Positions 50,290 through 59,366 of a stretch of DNA of 64,000 nucleotides are shown here, in pieces. Position 1 is the first letter of the stretch. Each line of letters opens with the position of its first letter. The position numbers and the translations under genes were made by a program. Source of the DNA: Flavobacteriales bacterium (GTDB lineage: Bacteria; Bacteroidota; Bacteroidia; Flavobacteriales; Flavobacteriaceae). The stretch lies in the NCBI GenBank assembly GCA_018335925.1, contig JAGXRF010000111.1, forward strand, positions 32,469-96,468. The letters are read 5' to 3'. The notes beneath the pieces were generated by a model. The model ran no database searches, was not told where the DNA came from, and saw only the letters and a program-made list of their open reading frames with translations.

Positions 50290-50373
50290 CCCCAAATCTA
50301 TCTAAAAGACTTAAAAAAACTGTTGGTCTGATTGCCCCAAATCTATCTAACAGGAATCCCAAATCTACCAAAA
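50290..50373 (+). repeat. Three direct repeats CCCCAAATCTATCTAA (x2 exact) and tCCCAAATCTACCAAA
   Basis: Start positions 50290, 50335, 50357: spacings 45 and 22 bp; between predicted -7 element and ATG. Confidence 0.7.
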
Positions 50374-50390
50374 ACTTAACCTACATTGTT

Positions 50391-50882
50391 ATGAGTGTAA
50401 AGAATCTTTTATGGACGTTGTCCGTAGTGTTTTCGTTGGCTATTACTTCTTGTAGCTCAGAGGATTCTGTTTCTGAAAAAACAGAAATATCATTAAAAAC
50501 TTATCAATACACCAATACCGAGTTAGATTTAATGGATCGTATCAATCAGTACCGTGCAGGGAAAGGGTTGCCTAATTTACAACAAATAGAACATGTTTCG
50601 TACAAAGCTTATGAGCACAATTTGTTTATGATCGAAAACAATCAGGTAAGTCACCAAAACTTTGAAAACCGTTCCAATCACCTTCGACAAGCACTTCCTG
50701 CAAGCAGAGTTGGCGAAAACATAGCCTATAACTTTCAAAGTAACAATGGGGTTTTAAATGCTTGGTTGGCAAGCGAGGGTCATGCTAAAAATATAGAAGG
50801 AGATTTTACTCATTTTGGAATTTCTATTTCTACGGATAGCAACGGAAAAAAATATTACACCAACATTTTTATAAAAAAATAA
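50391..50882 (+). CDS. CAP/SCP-domain lipoprotein (copy 1)
   Basis: Lipobox LAITSCSS; LMDRINQYRAGKGLPNLQQIEHVSYKAYEHNLFMIENNQVSHQNF, RVGENIAY, LNAWLASEGHAKNI. Confidence 0.9.
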   Translation: MSVKNLLWTLSVVFSLAITSCSSEDSVSEKTEISLKTYQYTNTELDLMDRINQYRAGKGLPNLQQIEHVSYKAYEHNLFMIENNQVSHQNFENRSNHLRQALPASRVGENIAYNFQSNNGVLNAWLASEGHAKNIEGDFTHFGISISTDSNGKKYYTNIFIKK

Positions 50883-50906
50883 ATACATTACATCTTACTT
50901 TATTAG

Positions 50907-51007
50907 CTTTTTATCGATTATGTTATAAGATTTTTCATAAATTATAATGTTTTTAATGCTTTTCATCGACTATTTTTACTTTTTGTCGTATTTAAGGTAT
51001 ACCTTTA
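50907..51007 (+). promoter_or_regulatory. Promoter block of second CAP gene, ending in -7-like TACCTTTA (51000-51007)
   Basis: See 50166-50266. Confidence 0.6.
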
Positions 51008-51050
51008 CTATGTAAAAAAGAAAGGAAGTTGGAAATTAAAAAATGTAGTC

Positions 51051-51536
51051 ATGAAAACTTTAAGTCAAATATTCGGAATCATCGCTTTCGCATTATTTAT
51101 TCAATGTACACCTGAAGCAACCACTGGAAATGAAAAAGTATACATCAAACATACCTACGATTTTAAAGCAAACGAAACAGAATTGATTGATTTAGTAAAC
51201 CAATACAGAGCTGGATACGGCTTAAATAGATTAGAAACTGTGGAACATGCAGCATATTTAGCACATGAACACAACCAATACATGATGACAAACAATGTGG
51301 TAGCACATACCGGTTTTGTAGAAAGAGCCGACAACCTTAAAACAACTGAAAATGCAATGAGAGTGAGCGAAAACATCGCTTACGGTTTAAGAACAAATGA
51401 GGGAGTAATCAAAGCATGGAACGAAAGTGAAGGACACCAAAAAACTTTGGTTGGAGATTTTACCCACATAGGATTAGCAATTACCACCAACAATGATAAC
51501 AAAACATACGTAACCGCAATTTTCCTTAAAAAGTAA
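51051..51536 (+). CDS. CAP/SCP-domain lipoprotein (copy 2, paralogue)
   Basis: LIDLVNQYRAGYGLNRLETVEHAAYLAHEHNQYMMTNNVVAHTGF, RVSENIAYG, IKAWNESEGHQKTLVGDFTHIGLAIT. Confidence 0.9.
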   Translation: MKTLSQIFGIIAFALFIQCTPEATTGNEKVYIKHTYDFKANETELIDLVNQYRAGYGLNRLETVEHAAYLAHEHNQYMMTNNVVAHTGFVERADNLKTTENAMRVSENIAYGLRTNEGVIKAWNESEGHQKTLVGDFTHIGLAITTNNDNKTYVTAIFLKK

Positions 51537-51558
51537 AGAGAAACCCATTTTGTCCCCC

Positions 51559-51607
51559 ATCGGAAAGCTGAACCCGGTTACGTATCTCAGCTTTCCGATT
51601 TTTTTTG
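51559..51607 (+). terminator. Strong intrinsic terminator after CAP gene pair
   Basis: ATCGGAAAGCTGA / TCAGCTTTCCGAT 13-bp perfect stem followed by T tract. Confidence 0.88.
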
Positions 51608-51668
51608 TGCATAACTAAGATTAAATGCGAAACAAAATCAACTACCTTTGCACTCAATTTAATACCAA

Positions 51669-52880
51669 ATGAGATTACACCGAAATTTAGTTTTTGCAAC
51701 TATTAATGCTTTAAATGAGATTTTTAACGAAGGAAATTATGCTGATAAAGTAGTTGCAAAATATTTAAAAACTGATAAACGTTGGGGAAGCAAAGACCGA
51801 AAGTTTGTTGCAGAAACCATTTACGATATTGTTCGTTGGAAAAGATTGTATGCAGAAATAGCAGAAGCCAAAGAGCCTTTTGATCGAGACAACTTATGGA
51901 GATTGTTAGCTGTTTGGGCTATATTGAGAGGATACAACTTACCTGACTGGAAACAACTAGAGGGTACCCCTGCCAGAAAAATCAAAGGTCGTTTTGATGA
52001 ATTATCTAAAATTAGAAAATACCGAGAATCTATTCCAGATTGGATGGATGCTGTAGGAGTTGCAGAATTGGGAGAAGAAACTTGGACCAAAGAAATTGCA
52101 GCCCAAAACGAACAAGCTCAAGTGATATTAAGGGTCAACACACTTAAAATTTCTGTACAAGAACTCCAAAAAAAATTAGCAGCCGAAGAAATTGCTACCC
52201 AAACTTTAAAAGATCAGAAAGATGCATTGGTTTTAGAGGAAAGAGCCAATGTGTTTATGAGTCCCTTATTTAAAGAGGGCTTTTTTGAAGTTCAAGATGC
52301 TAGCTCCCAATTGGTAGCTCCGTTTTTAGAAGTAGAACCCGGTATGCGGGTGGTAGATGCTTGTGCAGGTGCAGGTGGCAAAACTTTACACTTGGCTTCG
52401 TTAATGCAAAACAAAGGACAAATTATTGCAATGGATTTGTACGAAAGCAAAATGAAACAGCTTAAATTAAGAGCCAAACGAAACGGAGCTTTTAATATTG
52501 AATACCGCATAATTGATAGCACCAAAGTTATTAAAAAACTACATGACAAAGCAGACAGAGTATTGATTGATGCTCCATGTAGTGGTTTGGGGGTTTTAAA
52601 AAGAAATCCAGACAGCAAATGGAAATTACAAGAAACTTTTATTGAAGACATCAAAAAAACCCAACAAGAAATTTTACAAAACTATTCTAAGATGGTTAAG
52701 CCTGGTGGATTGGTAGTATATGCTACTTGTTCGGTTTTACCTTCTGAAAACCAATTGCAAATAAAAAAATTCCTACAAACAGAATGGGGTAAGAATTTTA
52801 CCTTTGTAGAAGAAAAAATTTTACTAGCCCATCAAACTAGTTTTGATGGTTTTTATATGGCTAAATTGAAAAGAAAATAA
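51669..52880 (+). CDS. RsmB/NOP-family rRNA (cytosine-C5) methyltransferase
   Basis: VVDACAGAGGKTLHLASLM, RVLIDAPCSGLGVLKRNPDSKW, VVYATCSVLPSENQ. Confidence 0.94.
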   Translation: MRLHRNLVFATINALNEIFNEGNYADKVVAKYLKTDKRWGSKDRKFVAETIYDIVRWKRLYAEIAEAKEPFDRDNLWRLLAVWAILRGYNLPDWKQLEGTPARKIKGRFDELSKIRKYRESIPDWMDAVGVAELGEETWTKEIAAQNEQAQVILRVNTLKISVQELQKKLAAEEIATQTLKDQKDALVLEERANVFMSPLFKEGFFEVQDASSQLVAPFLEVEPGMRVVDACAGAGGKTLHLASLMQNKGQIIAMDLYESKMKQLKLRAKRNGAFNIEYRIIDSTKVIKKLHDKADRVLIDAPCSGLGVLKRNPDSKWKLQETFIEDIKKTQQEILQNYSKMVKPGGLVVYATCSVLPSENQLQIKKFLQTEWGKNFTFVEEKILLAHQTSFDGFYMAKLKRK

Positions 52881-52887
52881 TTACCTT

Positions 52888-53955
52888 ATGTTGAAAGCAA
52901 AAATTACCTCTCTCCTATTTTTATTTGTTTCATTTGTAGTTGCTCAAATTCCTGCTTATTACAATGGCATTGATTTTACCAGTAATGGACAGGCACTAAA
53001 AAATGAATTAGCTGCCAGAATATCTGATTCACATGTAAACCAATTAACTTACTCACAAATTTGGGAAGCACTAAAAATTGTGGATTTAGATCCTAACAAC
53101 AGCAATAATGTACTATTAATTTATGGATGGGAAAACGGTTCCGATGGGGATGCTACCAACGACAGAAGTAGAAATAAAGATAATAATGGAGGAAATAATG
53201 GTCAGTGGAATAGAGAACATACCTATCCGCAATCTGTAGGAACTCCTGATTTGGGTCAAGTTGGCCCTGGAGCTGATGCCCATATGTTAAGAGCCTGTGA
53301 TGTACAAAGAAATAACTCAAGAGGAAATAGAAGATTTGCTAATGGTAGTGGTTCTAATTCCTATAGTATTGGTACAAATAGTTGGTATCCTGGTGATGAA
53401 TGGAGAGGTGACATTGCAAGAATGATGATGTACATGTATTTGAGATATGGAAATCAATGTTTACCAACCAATGTTGGTGTTGGCTCTACAGCAGGTACTG
53501 GTGACGATATGATAGATTTATTTTTAAATTGGAATGTACAAGATCCTGTGTCAACTTTTGAAATTAATAGAAATAACTATTTGGCCAACTCCAACAATAC
53601 ATGGGGACAAGGCAATCGAAACCCGTTTATTGACAATCCTTATTTGGCTACCAAAATTTGGGGAGGAGTACCAGCACAAGATACATGGGGAACATTATCT
53701 ACAGAAATTCCTGTTTTTGAATCAACCGTTTCAGTATATCCTAATCCTGTAAAAGACCAAATAGTTTATATTCAAACAGAAAACACTGTAGAAGAAATCG
53801 TTTTGATGAACATCAACGGACAATACATTCAAAAAGTAAACCATCCAACCAAAGTACAAAATACCTATAGCTTAGATGGTTTACAATCAGGATTTTATTT
53901 CTTACAAATCACTTCTAACAACCAAACGGTTACTAAAAAGATTGTGGTACAGTAA
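52888..53955 (+). CDS. Endonuclease I family secreted nuclease with T9SS type A sorting domain
   Basis: WNREHTYPQSVGTPDLGQVGPGADAHMLRACD; VSVYPNPVKDQIVYIQTEN...SGFYFLQITSNNQTVTKKIVVQ. Confidence 0.93.
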   Translation: MLKAKITSLLFLFVSFVVAQIPAYYNGIDFTSNGQALKNELAARISDSHVNQLTYSQIWEALKIVDLDPNNSNNVLLIYGWENGSDGDATNDRSRNKDNNGGNNGQWNREHTYPQSVGTPDLGQVGPGADAHMLRACDVQRNNSRGNRRFANGSGSNSYSIGTNSWYPGDEWRGDIARMMMYMYLRYGNQCLPTNVGVGSTAGTGDDMIDLFLNWNVQDPVSTFEINRNNYLANSNNTWGQGNRNPFIDNPYLATKIWGGVPAQDTWGTLSTEIPVFESTVSVYPNPVKDQIVYIQTENTVEEIVLMNINGQYIQKVNHPTKVQNTYSLDGLQSGFYFLQITSNNQTVTKKIVVQ

Positions 53956-53957
53956 AT

Positions 53958-55400
53958 TTAAAACAACCAAGAGTATAACATCGTAAAAGCGATAATCACC
54001 AAAGGCCCTATCAAGCCTATTCCGATACCTCCCATTCTAAAGTCTTGTTGTTGGATAATTCCTGTGCTGTATGCAATTGCATTTGGTGGTGTAGAAACTG
54101 GCAATAACAGAGCACAAGAGGCACTCAACCCAATTACCAACGGGAAAATCACCGGATCAAAATCGGCATTCAAACCAATTAAAGAAATCGCTATCGGAAT
54201 AAATATGGTAGTAGCTGCGGTATTGCTCATAAAATTAGAAAACACAACTGTTACCAACGAAAATATCACTACCAAAGCGTATAAATTGATGTCGTAATGA
54301 CTTACTTGGTCCACAAAATAAGTAGCCAAACCTTGCTCTTGTATAGCCATTCCTAATGCCAAACCACCTGCTACCAACATCAAAGTATCCCAAGGCAAAC
54401 TTCTTACATCGTCTGCATCAATAATACCTAATAATGTTAATGCCACAATCGGAATACCCGAAACTGCAGCTACCGGAATTTTGGTCAATTGAGAGGTCAA
54501 CCACAAAAGCAAAGTTACCCCCATCACAACCAAAACAATTTGCTTTTTGATTTTACTTTCCTCTAATTTTTCCATTTCTTCTTCGCTAGATGCAGGTGCA
54601 TCTAATAAAAAATCCAAAGAAATGGTTTGATTTTTTAGTTGATATTTATGCAACAGCATTCTCCAAAAAACAAAGAGTAAAATCAACGAAACAGGCACTC
54701 CAACCAACATCCATTCAATAAATGAAATTTTAATTCCGATAGATTCCATCGCACCAACAGCAATAGCATTGGGTGCAGAACCAATAATGGTGCCCATCCC
54801 TCCTATGGCAGCAGCTGTAGGAATACCTAACACCAATGCTTTGGAAAAATTAGACTCCTTTCCTGCCATTAAAAATAACGGACTCACCGTAGCTATCATC
54901 ATGGCTGTGGTAGCAGTATTGCTCATCAACATAGATAATATAGCCGTAACCAACATCAAACCAAATAATATCATTTTTTGTTGGTTACCAAACTTAGGAG
55001 CTGCTAACTTGAGCAAACTTACATCCAAATTGGTTTTTTTCATTCCTTCTGCTAAAAAGAATCCTCCTAAAAACAACCATATCACCCCATCTGACCAAAC
55101 TTGGGCATAGCGTTTGGCATCCATGCCTTCATCTCTTCCCATGGTAAACACCAAAAACCCAACAATTAAAATTCCAACCGCAAAAGGGGGTACAGCCTCG
55201 GTAATCCATAAACCAATGGCAAAAAACAAAATAAATAACACTGATTGTTGGGTTACGGTAAAAGTTGGTGCACTTAAAAAATACATGAGTACATAAGCAA
55301 CAATTAATATAGTTAAAAATAGAATGGTTCTACTTTGTCGAGCTACTTTTTGCTCCATTTTCGCAAGTTGCTTGATGGAATAATTTCTAGAATCAGACAT
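53958..55400 (-). CDS. SLC13/DASS family (di)carboxylate:sodium symporter
   Basis: 480 aa, 11-12 TM; ITEAVPPFAVGILIVGFLVF, SNTATTAMMIATVSPL, SNTAATTIFIPIAISL, SCALLLPVSTPPNAIAYSTGII. Confidence 0.93.
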   Translation of the reverse strand: MSDSRNYSIKQLAKMEQKVARQSRTILFLTILIVAYVLMYFLSAPTFTVTQQSVLFILFFAIGLWITEAVPPFAVGILIVGFLVFTMGRDEGMDAKRYAQVWSDGVIWLFLGGFFLAEGMKKTNLDVSLLKLAAPKFGNQQKMILFGLMLVTAILSMLMSNTATTAMMIATVSPLFLMAGKESNFSKALVLGIPTAAAIGGMGTIIGSAPNAIAVGAMESIGIKISFIEWMLVGVPVSLILLFVFWRMLLHKYQLKNQTISLDFLLDAPASSEEEMEKLEESKIKKQIVLVVMGVTLLLWLTSQLTKIPVAAVSGIPIVALTLLGIIDADDVRSLPWDTLMLVAGGLALGMAIQEQGLATYFVDQVSHYDINLYALVVIFSLVTVVFSNFMSNTAATTIFIPIAISLIGLNADFDPVIFPLVIGLSASCALLLPVSTPPNAIAYSTGIIQQQDFRMGGIGIGLIGPLVIIAFTMLYSWLF

Positions 55401-55447
55401 GGCTTTTAATTTTTACCAAAGTTAGTACGAATTTAAGAGGTATTGAC

Positions 55448-55491
55448 ATGATAAATATCAATATTTAAAGGCATTTACGGAAACGTTTTCG
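55448..55491 (-). promoter_or_regulatory. Composite promoter element of DASS gene: CGAAAACGTTTCCG + FNR-like TTGATATTTATCAT
   Basis: Minus-strand CGAAAACGTTTCCGTAAATGCCTTTAAATATTGATATTTATCAT; 34/44 gapless identity to 44495-44538. Confidence 0.6.
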
Positions 55492-55541
55492 GAAAATCAA
55501 TTACATTTGCATTACGTTTATGATGATAAAAATAGTACAAA

Positions 55542-56813
55542 ATGACTACAACTACTACATCCAATTATTTTATTGAAATAGAAAATCAATACGGTGCACA
55601 TAATTATCATCCTTTACCAGTGGTTTTGGAAAAAGGAGAAGGAGTTTATTTGTGGGATGTAGAAGGCAAAAAATACTTCGATTTTTTATCTGCTTATTCT
55701 GCTGTTAATCAAGGACATTGCCATCCAAAAATTATTGATTCTTTAATCCATCAAGCACAAAAGCTTACCCTAACTTCTCGTGCTTTTTACAACAATCGGT
55801 TGGGAGAATACGAAAAATTTATGAGTGAGTACTTTGGTTTTGACATGGTACTTCCTATGAATACTGGAGCAGAAGCTGTAGAAACTGCCATTAAAATTTG
55901 CAGAAAATGGGCTTATGAAAAAAAGGGAATTGCCGAAAACAATGCCCAAATTGTGGTAGCTGATAACAACTTTCATGGCAGAACTACTACCATCATTTCT
56001 TTTTCTAATGACCTTAATGCCCAGAAAAATTTTGGTCCTTATACCGGTGGATTTATCATGGTTGCTTACGATAATATAGCAGCGTTAGAACAATTATTTC
56101 AAACCCACCCGAATATTGCAGGCTTTTTGGTGGAACCAATCCAAGGAGAAGCTGGAGTGTATACTCCAAACGAATCTTACTTAATGCAAGTAAAAGATTT
56201 GTGCAACCAATACCAAGTGTTGTTTATTGCAGATGAAATTCAAACCGGAATTGCACGAACAGGTTCTTTATTGGCCGTGTGTGGCAATTGCAATTGTGCC
56301 AACCAATGCGAACAACAAGAAACTTACAGCAAACCTGATATTTTAATCTTAGGAAAAGCTTTGTCGGGTGGTGTGTATCCTGTTTCTGCGGTTTTGGCTG
56401 ATAAAGCCATTATGGAAGTAATCAAACCTGGGCAACACGGTTCTACATTCGGTGGTAACCCGTTAGGTGTTTCGGTAGCCATGACTGCTTTAGAAGTGGT
56501 TTATGAAGAAAAACTAATACAAAATGCTCGCAAACTAGGCCATTTGTTTCGTGCTAAAATGCGAGAATACATCCAACACAGCAACATAGTTCAATTAGTA
56601 CGAGGCAAAGGTTTGTTAAATGCCATAGTGATTAACGACTCCGAACACGGACAAACTGCTTGGAATATTTGCATGAAATTAGCAGAAAATGGCTTGTTGG
56701 CAAAACCAACCCATGGCAATATTATTCGTTTCGCACCACCTTTGGTGATGACGGAAGATCAGTTATTGGAATGTATAGATATTATCACCAAAACTTTAAA
56801 AGAATTTGAATAA
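55542..56813 (+). CDS. rocD: Ornithine--oxo-acid transaminase
   Basis: [92 protein letters not shown]. Confidence 0.95.
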   Translation: MTTTTTSNYFIEIENQYGAHNYHPLPVVLEKGEGVYLWDVEGKKYFDFLSAYSAVNQGHCHPKIIDSLIHQAQKLTLTSRAFYNNRLGEYEKFMSEYFGFDMVLPMNTGAEAVETAIKICRKWAYEKKGIAENNAQIVVADNNFHGRTTTIISFSNDLNAQKNFGPYTGGFIMVAYDNIAALEQLFQTHPNIAGFLVEPIQGEAGVYTPNESYLMQVKDLCNQYQVLFIADEIQTGIARTGSLLAVCGNCNCANQCEQQETYSKPDILILGKALSGGVYPVSAVLADKAIMEVIKPGQHGSTFGGNPLGVSVAMTALEVVYEEKLIQNARKLGHLFRAKMREYIQHSNIVQLVRGKGLLNAIVINDSEHGQTAWNICMKLAENGLLAKPTHGNIIRFAPPLVMTEDQLLECIDIITKTLKEFE

Positions 56814-56841
56814 AAAAGTCTGGCAGTTGCCAGACTTTTTT
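56812..56841. terminator. Bidirectional intrinsic terminator
   Basis: AAAAAAGTCTGGCA-GT-TGCCAGACTTTTTT between convergent rocD and CCC-motif gene. Confidence 0.9.
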
Positions 56842-56856
56842 GTAAGATTTGAAAAA

Positions 56857-57186
56857 TTATCCTCCAAATTTTTCTGTCATAATTCTTCTTACAGCATCTT
56901 GGTCTTGTAAGTTTTCAAAACCAACCGTAGCAATTAACCATATGGCAAATAATAAGTAGATTATATTAATTACCAAACCTATGATGGCTAAAATTTTTCC
57001 GGTTTTAATTTGACCGTAGTTTGCATACCCTTCAGGATTTTGGTTGTACAAAGCGGTGTCTTTTTTGGCAAGTACCAATGCCACAATTGCCAAAATTAAT
57101 CCGATGCCATAAAAGCAACAAGATAAGATAGAAGCAATACCAAGAATCAATACTGCAATGCCATTAGGTAATTTTTGTTTTTCCAT
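56857..57186 (-). CDS. CCC-motif (DUF4190-like) membrane protein
   Basis: IASILSCCFYGIGLILAIVALVLAKKDTALYNQNPEGY...KTGKILAIIGLVINIIYLL. Confidence 0.85.
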   Translation of the reverse strand: MEKQKLPNGIAVLILGIASILSCCFYGIGLILAIVALVLAKKDTALYNQNPEGYANYGQIKTGKILAIIGLVINIIYLLFAIWLIATVGFENLQDQDAVRRIMTEKFGG

Positions 57187-57210
57187 GAGTTTTAGTTTTA
57201 AAGGTTTATA

Positions 57211-57492
57211 TTAAGCGTAATTAAAAAATTTATAAAAATAAGACACCACCATCGTAATTGCGGTAATGGTTCCGAAAAATACGATATACGGATGCAAGTT
57301 TATTTTTTTTTGCAATTGCTGCATCCCAATAAGCCCAAAGAAAATCAACATCGGATATATGGCAGGATACATCAAAAAGGCATCGTAAAACTCACCTTTT
57401 ATCAATAACACCAACGAACGTTGCATGCCACAACCCAAGCAGTCGATGCCAAACAGCTTTTTACTCAAGCAAGGAATCATGTATTCTTCCAT
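57211..57492 (-). CDS. DUF2752 domain membrane protein
   Basis: MEEYMIPCLSKKLFGIDCLGCGMQRSLVLLIKGEFYDAFLMYPAIYP; start chosen at internal Met of ORF 57211..57513. Confidence 0.85.
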   Translation of the reverse strand: MEEYMIPCLSKKLFGIDCLGCGMQRSLVLLIKGEFYDAFLMYPAIYPMLIFFGLIGMQQLQKKINLHPYIVFFGTITAITMVVSYFYKFFNYA

Positions 57493-57558
57493 CACAAAAA
57501 TATCTAACAACAATTTTACAACATTTTATGGTTTTGTAAAAATTTCTACCTTTGAAAC

Positions 57559-57738
57559 ATGCAAAAAATAATTTCTACTATTTTCACTATCATAAGTGTG
57601 GTTCTTTTGTTATTGCCAAAATTTGAAAATCCCTACCTACAAGGCATCAAATACCTAGGTTTGGTATATTTGATGTGGCAATTGCGAAAATTGATGCAAA
57701 AAGTTCCAAGTAAAAACTCCAACGATGGCAATGCATAA
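57559..57738 (+). CDS. 59-aa small membrane protein overlapping the Smr gene start (missed by the ORF track length cut-off)
   Basis: Translated by hand: MQKIISTIFTIISVVLLLLPKFENPYLQGIKYLGLVYLMWQLRKLMQKVPSKNSNDGNA*; TACCTTTG at 57547-57554 just upstream. Confidence 0.6.
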   Translation: MQKIISTIFTIISVVLLLLPKFENPYLQGIKYLGLVYLMWQLRKLMQKVPSKNSNDGNA

Positions 57739-58279
57739 ATTTCAAGTAGGAGACCGTGTACAAAGCTTAGACGAACCTATGGAAGGCATCGTGAGCAAAA
57801 CAGACGGAAGTACCATTTGGGTAACCACTTCTGATGGATTCGACATGCCTTTTACAGCAAAGGAAATCATTCCAATTTCAGGAACTAGTTTGTTGGCAAA
57901 AGCTCCTATTTCTTTTACAGAAGTGCAACAAAAAGTAGAACCTAAAAAGAAAAACTCAGCACCAACTTCTAAGCGAAAAGAGCTGTATACGGTAGAAGTA
58001 GATTTGCACATCGAAAAATTAGTGCCTTCTACTAGAGGGCTGGACAATATCGATATTTTGAACATCCAAATCGGCACTGCCCAACGAAGCATAGAACATG
58101 CCATTAAAAATCGTATTCCGAAATTGGTGTTGATCCACGGAGTTGGTGAAGGAGTATTGAAAAGCGAATTGGGCTATTTATATCGAAAATACCCTAATGT
58201 GGTGGTTCAAGAAGCCAATTACCAAAAGTATGGTTTGGGAGCTACCGAACTTTACTTCCAGCAAAATCCGTTGAAATAA
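57731..58279 (+). CDS. Smr-domain DNA/RNA-binding protein (MutS2 C-terminal-like)
   Basis: VDLHIEKLVPSTRGLDNIDILNIQIGTAQRSIEHAIKNRIPKLVLIHGVGEGVLKSELGYLYRKYPNVVVQEANYQKYGLGATEL. ORF track start 57725. Confidence 0.88.
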   Translation: MHKFQVGDRVQSLDEPMEGIVSKTDGSTIWVTTSDGFDMPFTAKEIIPISGTSLLAKAPISFTEVQQKVEPKKKNSAPTSKRKELYTVEVDLHIEKLVPSTRGLDNIDILNIQIGTAQRSIEHAIKNRIPKLVLIHGVGEGVLKSELGYLYRKYPNVVVQEANYQKYGLGATELYFQQNPLK

Positions 58280-59245
58280 TTACTGGGTAATGATTTGTCC
58301 GAACAAATAATTCTCTCCCAACAAAAAGTCTACTTGATCGGCATTTCTTACCAATCGTAAACGTTTTAATACAATGTCGTGTACCCAAATTACTTGTGCA
58401 GTATTCGGATCGTTGGTTTGAACGGTAGTAATTTCAATCCATCCATCTTGGTCGATAGTACCATTGGCAGCTTGCCATTGCTCTAATGGCGAAACCGAGC
58501 TTGTACCACACAAAGCTGCATTGGTAACGGCATTGGCAAACACTTGGTAACGCAATTGGTTGGTAGCATCTATAGCTGCTTTTCTGGGAGCTCCGGCAGG
58601 AGTTGCTTCATTAGCTAACAATGTTAGTGGTATTTGTAAGGTTAACGCTTGGTTGTTGTTAATTTTTAACTTTTGGTCGGTAGTAGTACAACTAAAAATA
58701 GGCACCGAAGTAAAATCTGCAAAACCTTGTGCCGTGGTTTCATAAATTCCTACATCAAATTCATCTTGCGTTTGCAATTGTCCATCGCGTAAAAAGGTCA
58801 AATTCAAAACACGTACTCGATGACGGTAACGTATTACTCTGGTAGCTAAATTAGCATCTGCCGGACTTTTAATAGCTTCGGTAGTCACTTCTACAACTCC
58901 CGATTGCGATACCCATTCTTGCGACACCATCAAATCGGCCGGAGGTAAAATAGTACATATATCTTGGTTACCCAAATCGCGATTGTACACACGGTAAGTA
59001 AGCAAATTGCTTCCTCCTAGTGGAACCAACCTGGGCTGATCGGTAGCAAAATTTACAAAATTGCTTTGCGGAATTCGCAAAACCAACGATTTATTTTGAT
59101 CGGTTTTAAACAAATAAAAATTGCTTTCGTTATTGTTGCAAACTTGCAAGGTATTGTTGGTAAAATCTATGGTTTCAAAAGGCAAATCGCCATCATCACA
59201 TTGCCAAAATAAAACACTCACCAGCACCAAAAAGAAATACTTCAT
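58280..59245 (-). CDS. Hypothetical lipoprotein
   Basis: Lipobox LFWQCDDG; 321 aa, no domain recognised. Confidence 0.6.
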   Translation of the reverse strand: MKYFFLVLVSVLFWQCDDGDLPFETIDFTNNTLQVCNNNESNFYLFKTDQNKSLVLRIPQSNFVNFATDQPRLVPLGGSNLLTYRVYNRDLGNQDICTILPPADLMVSQEWVSQSGVVEVTTEAIKSPADANLATRVIRYRHRVRVLNLTFLRDGQLQTQDEFDVGIYETTAQGFADFTSVPIFSCTTTDQKLKINNNQALTLQIPLTLLANEATPAGAPRKAAIDATNQLRYQVFANAVTNAALCGTSSVSPLEQWQAANGTIDQDGWIEITTVQTNDPNTAQVIWVHDIVLKRLRLVRNADQVDFLLGENYLFGQIITQ

Positions 59246-59312
59246 CGCAAAGAAATTTGAAAAGCAAATATAGAATTATTCCACCACTACAAACGGCATG
59301 ACTAGGTAACTT

Positions 59313-59345
59313 TTGCAAAAAATTAAGTTGTAAAGCCTATCTTTG
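59313..59345 (+). promoter_or_regulatory. Bacteroidota-type promoter TTG-N22-TATCTTTG for GH97 gene
   Basis: TTG 59313-59315, TATCTTTG 59338-59345. Confidence 0.5.
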
Positions 59346-59366
59346 TTTCATTCAATTCCAATAAAT

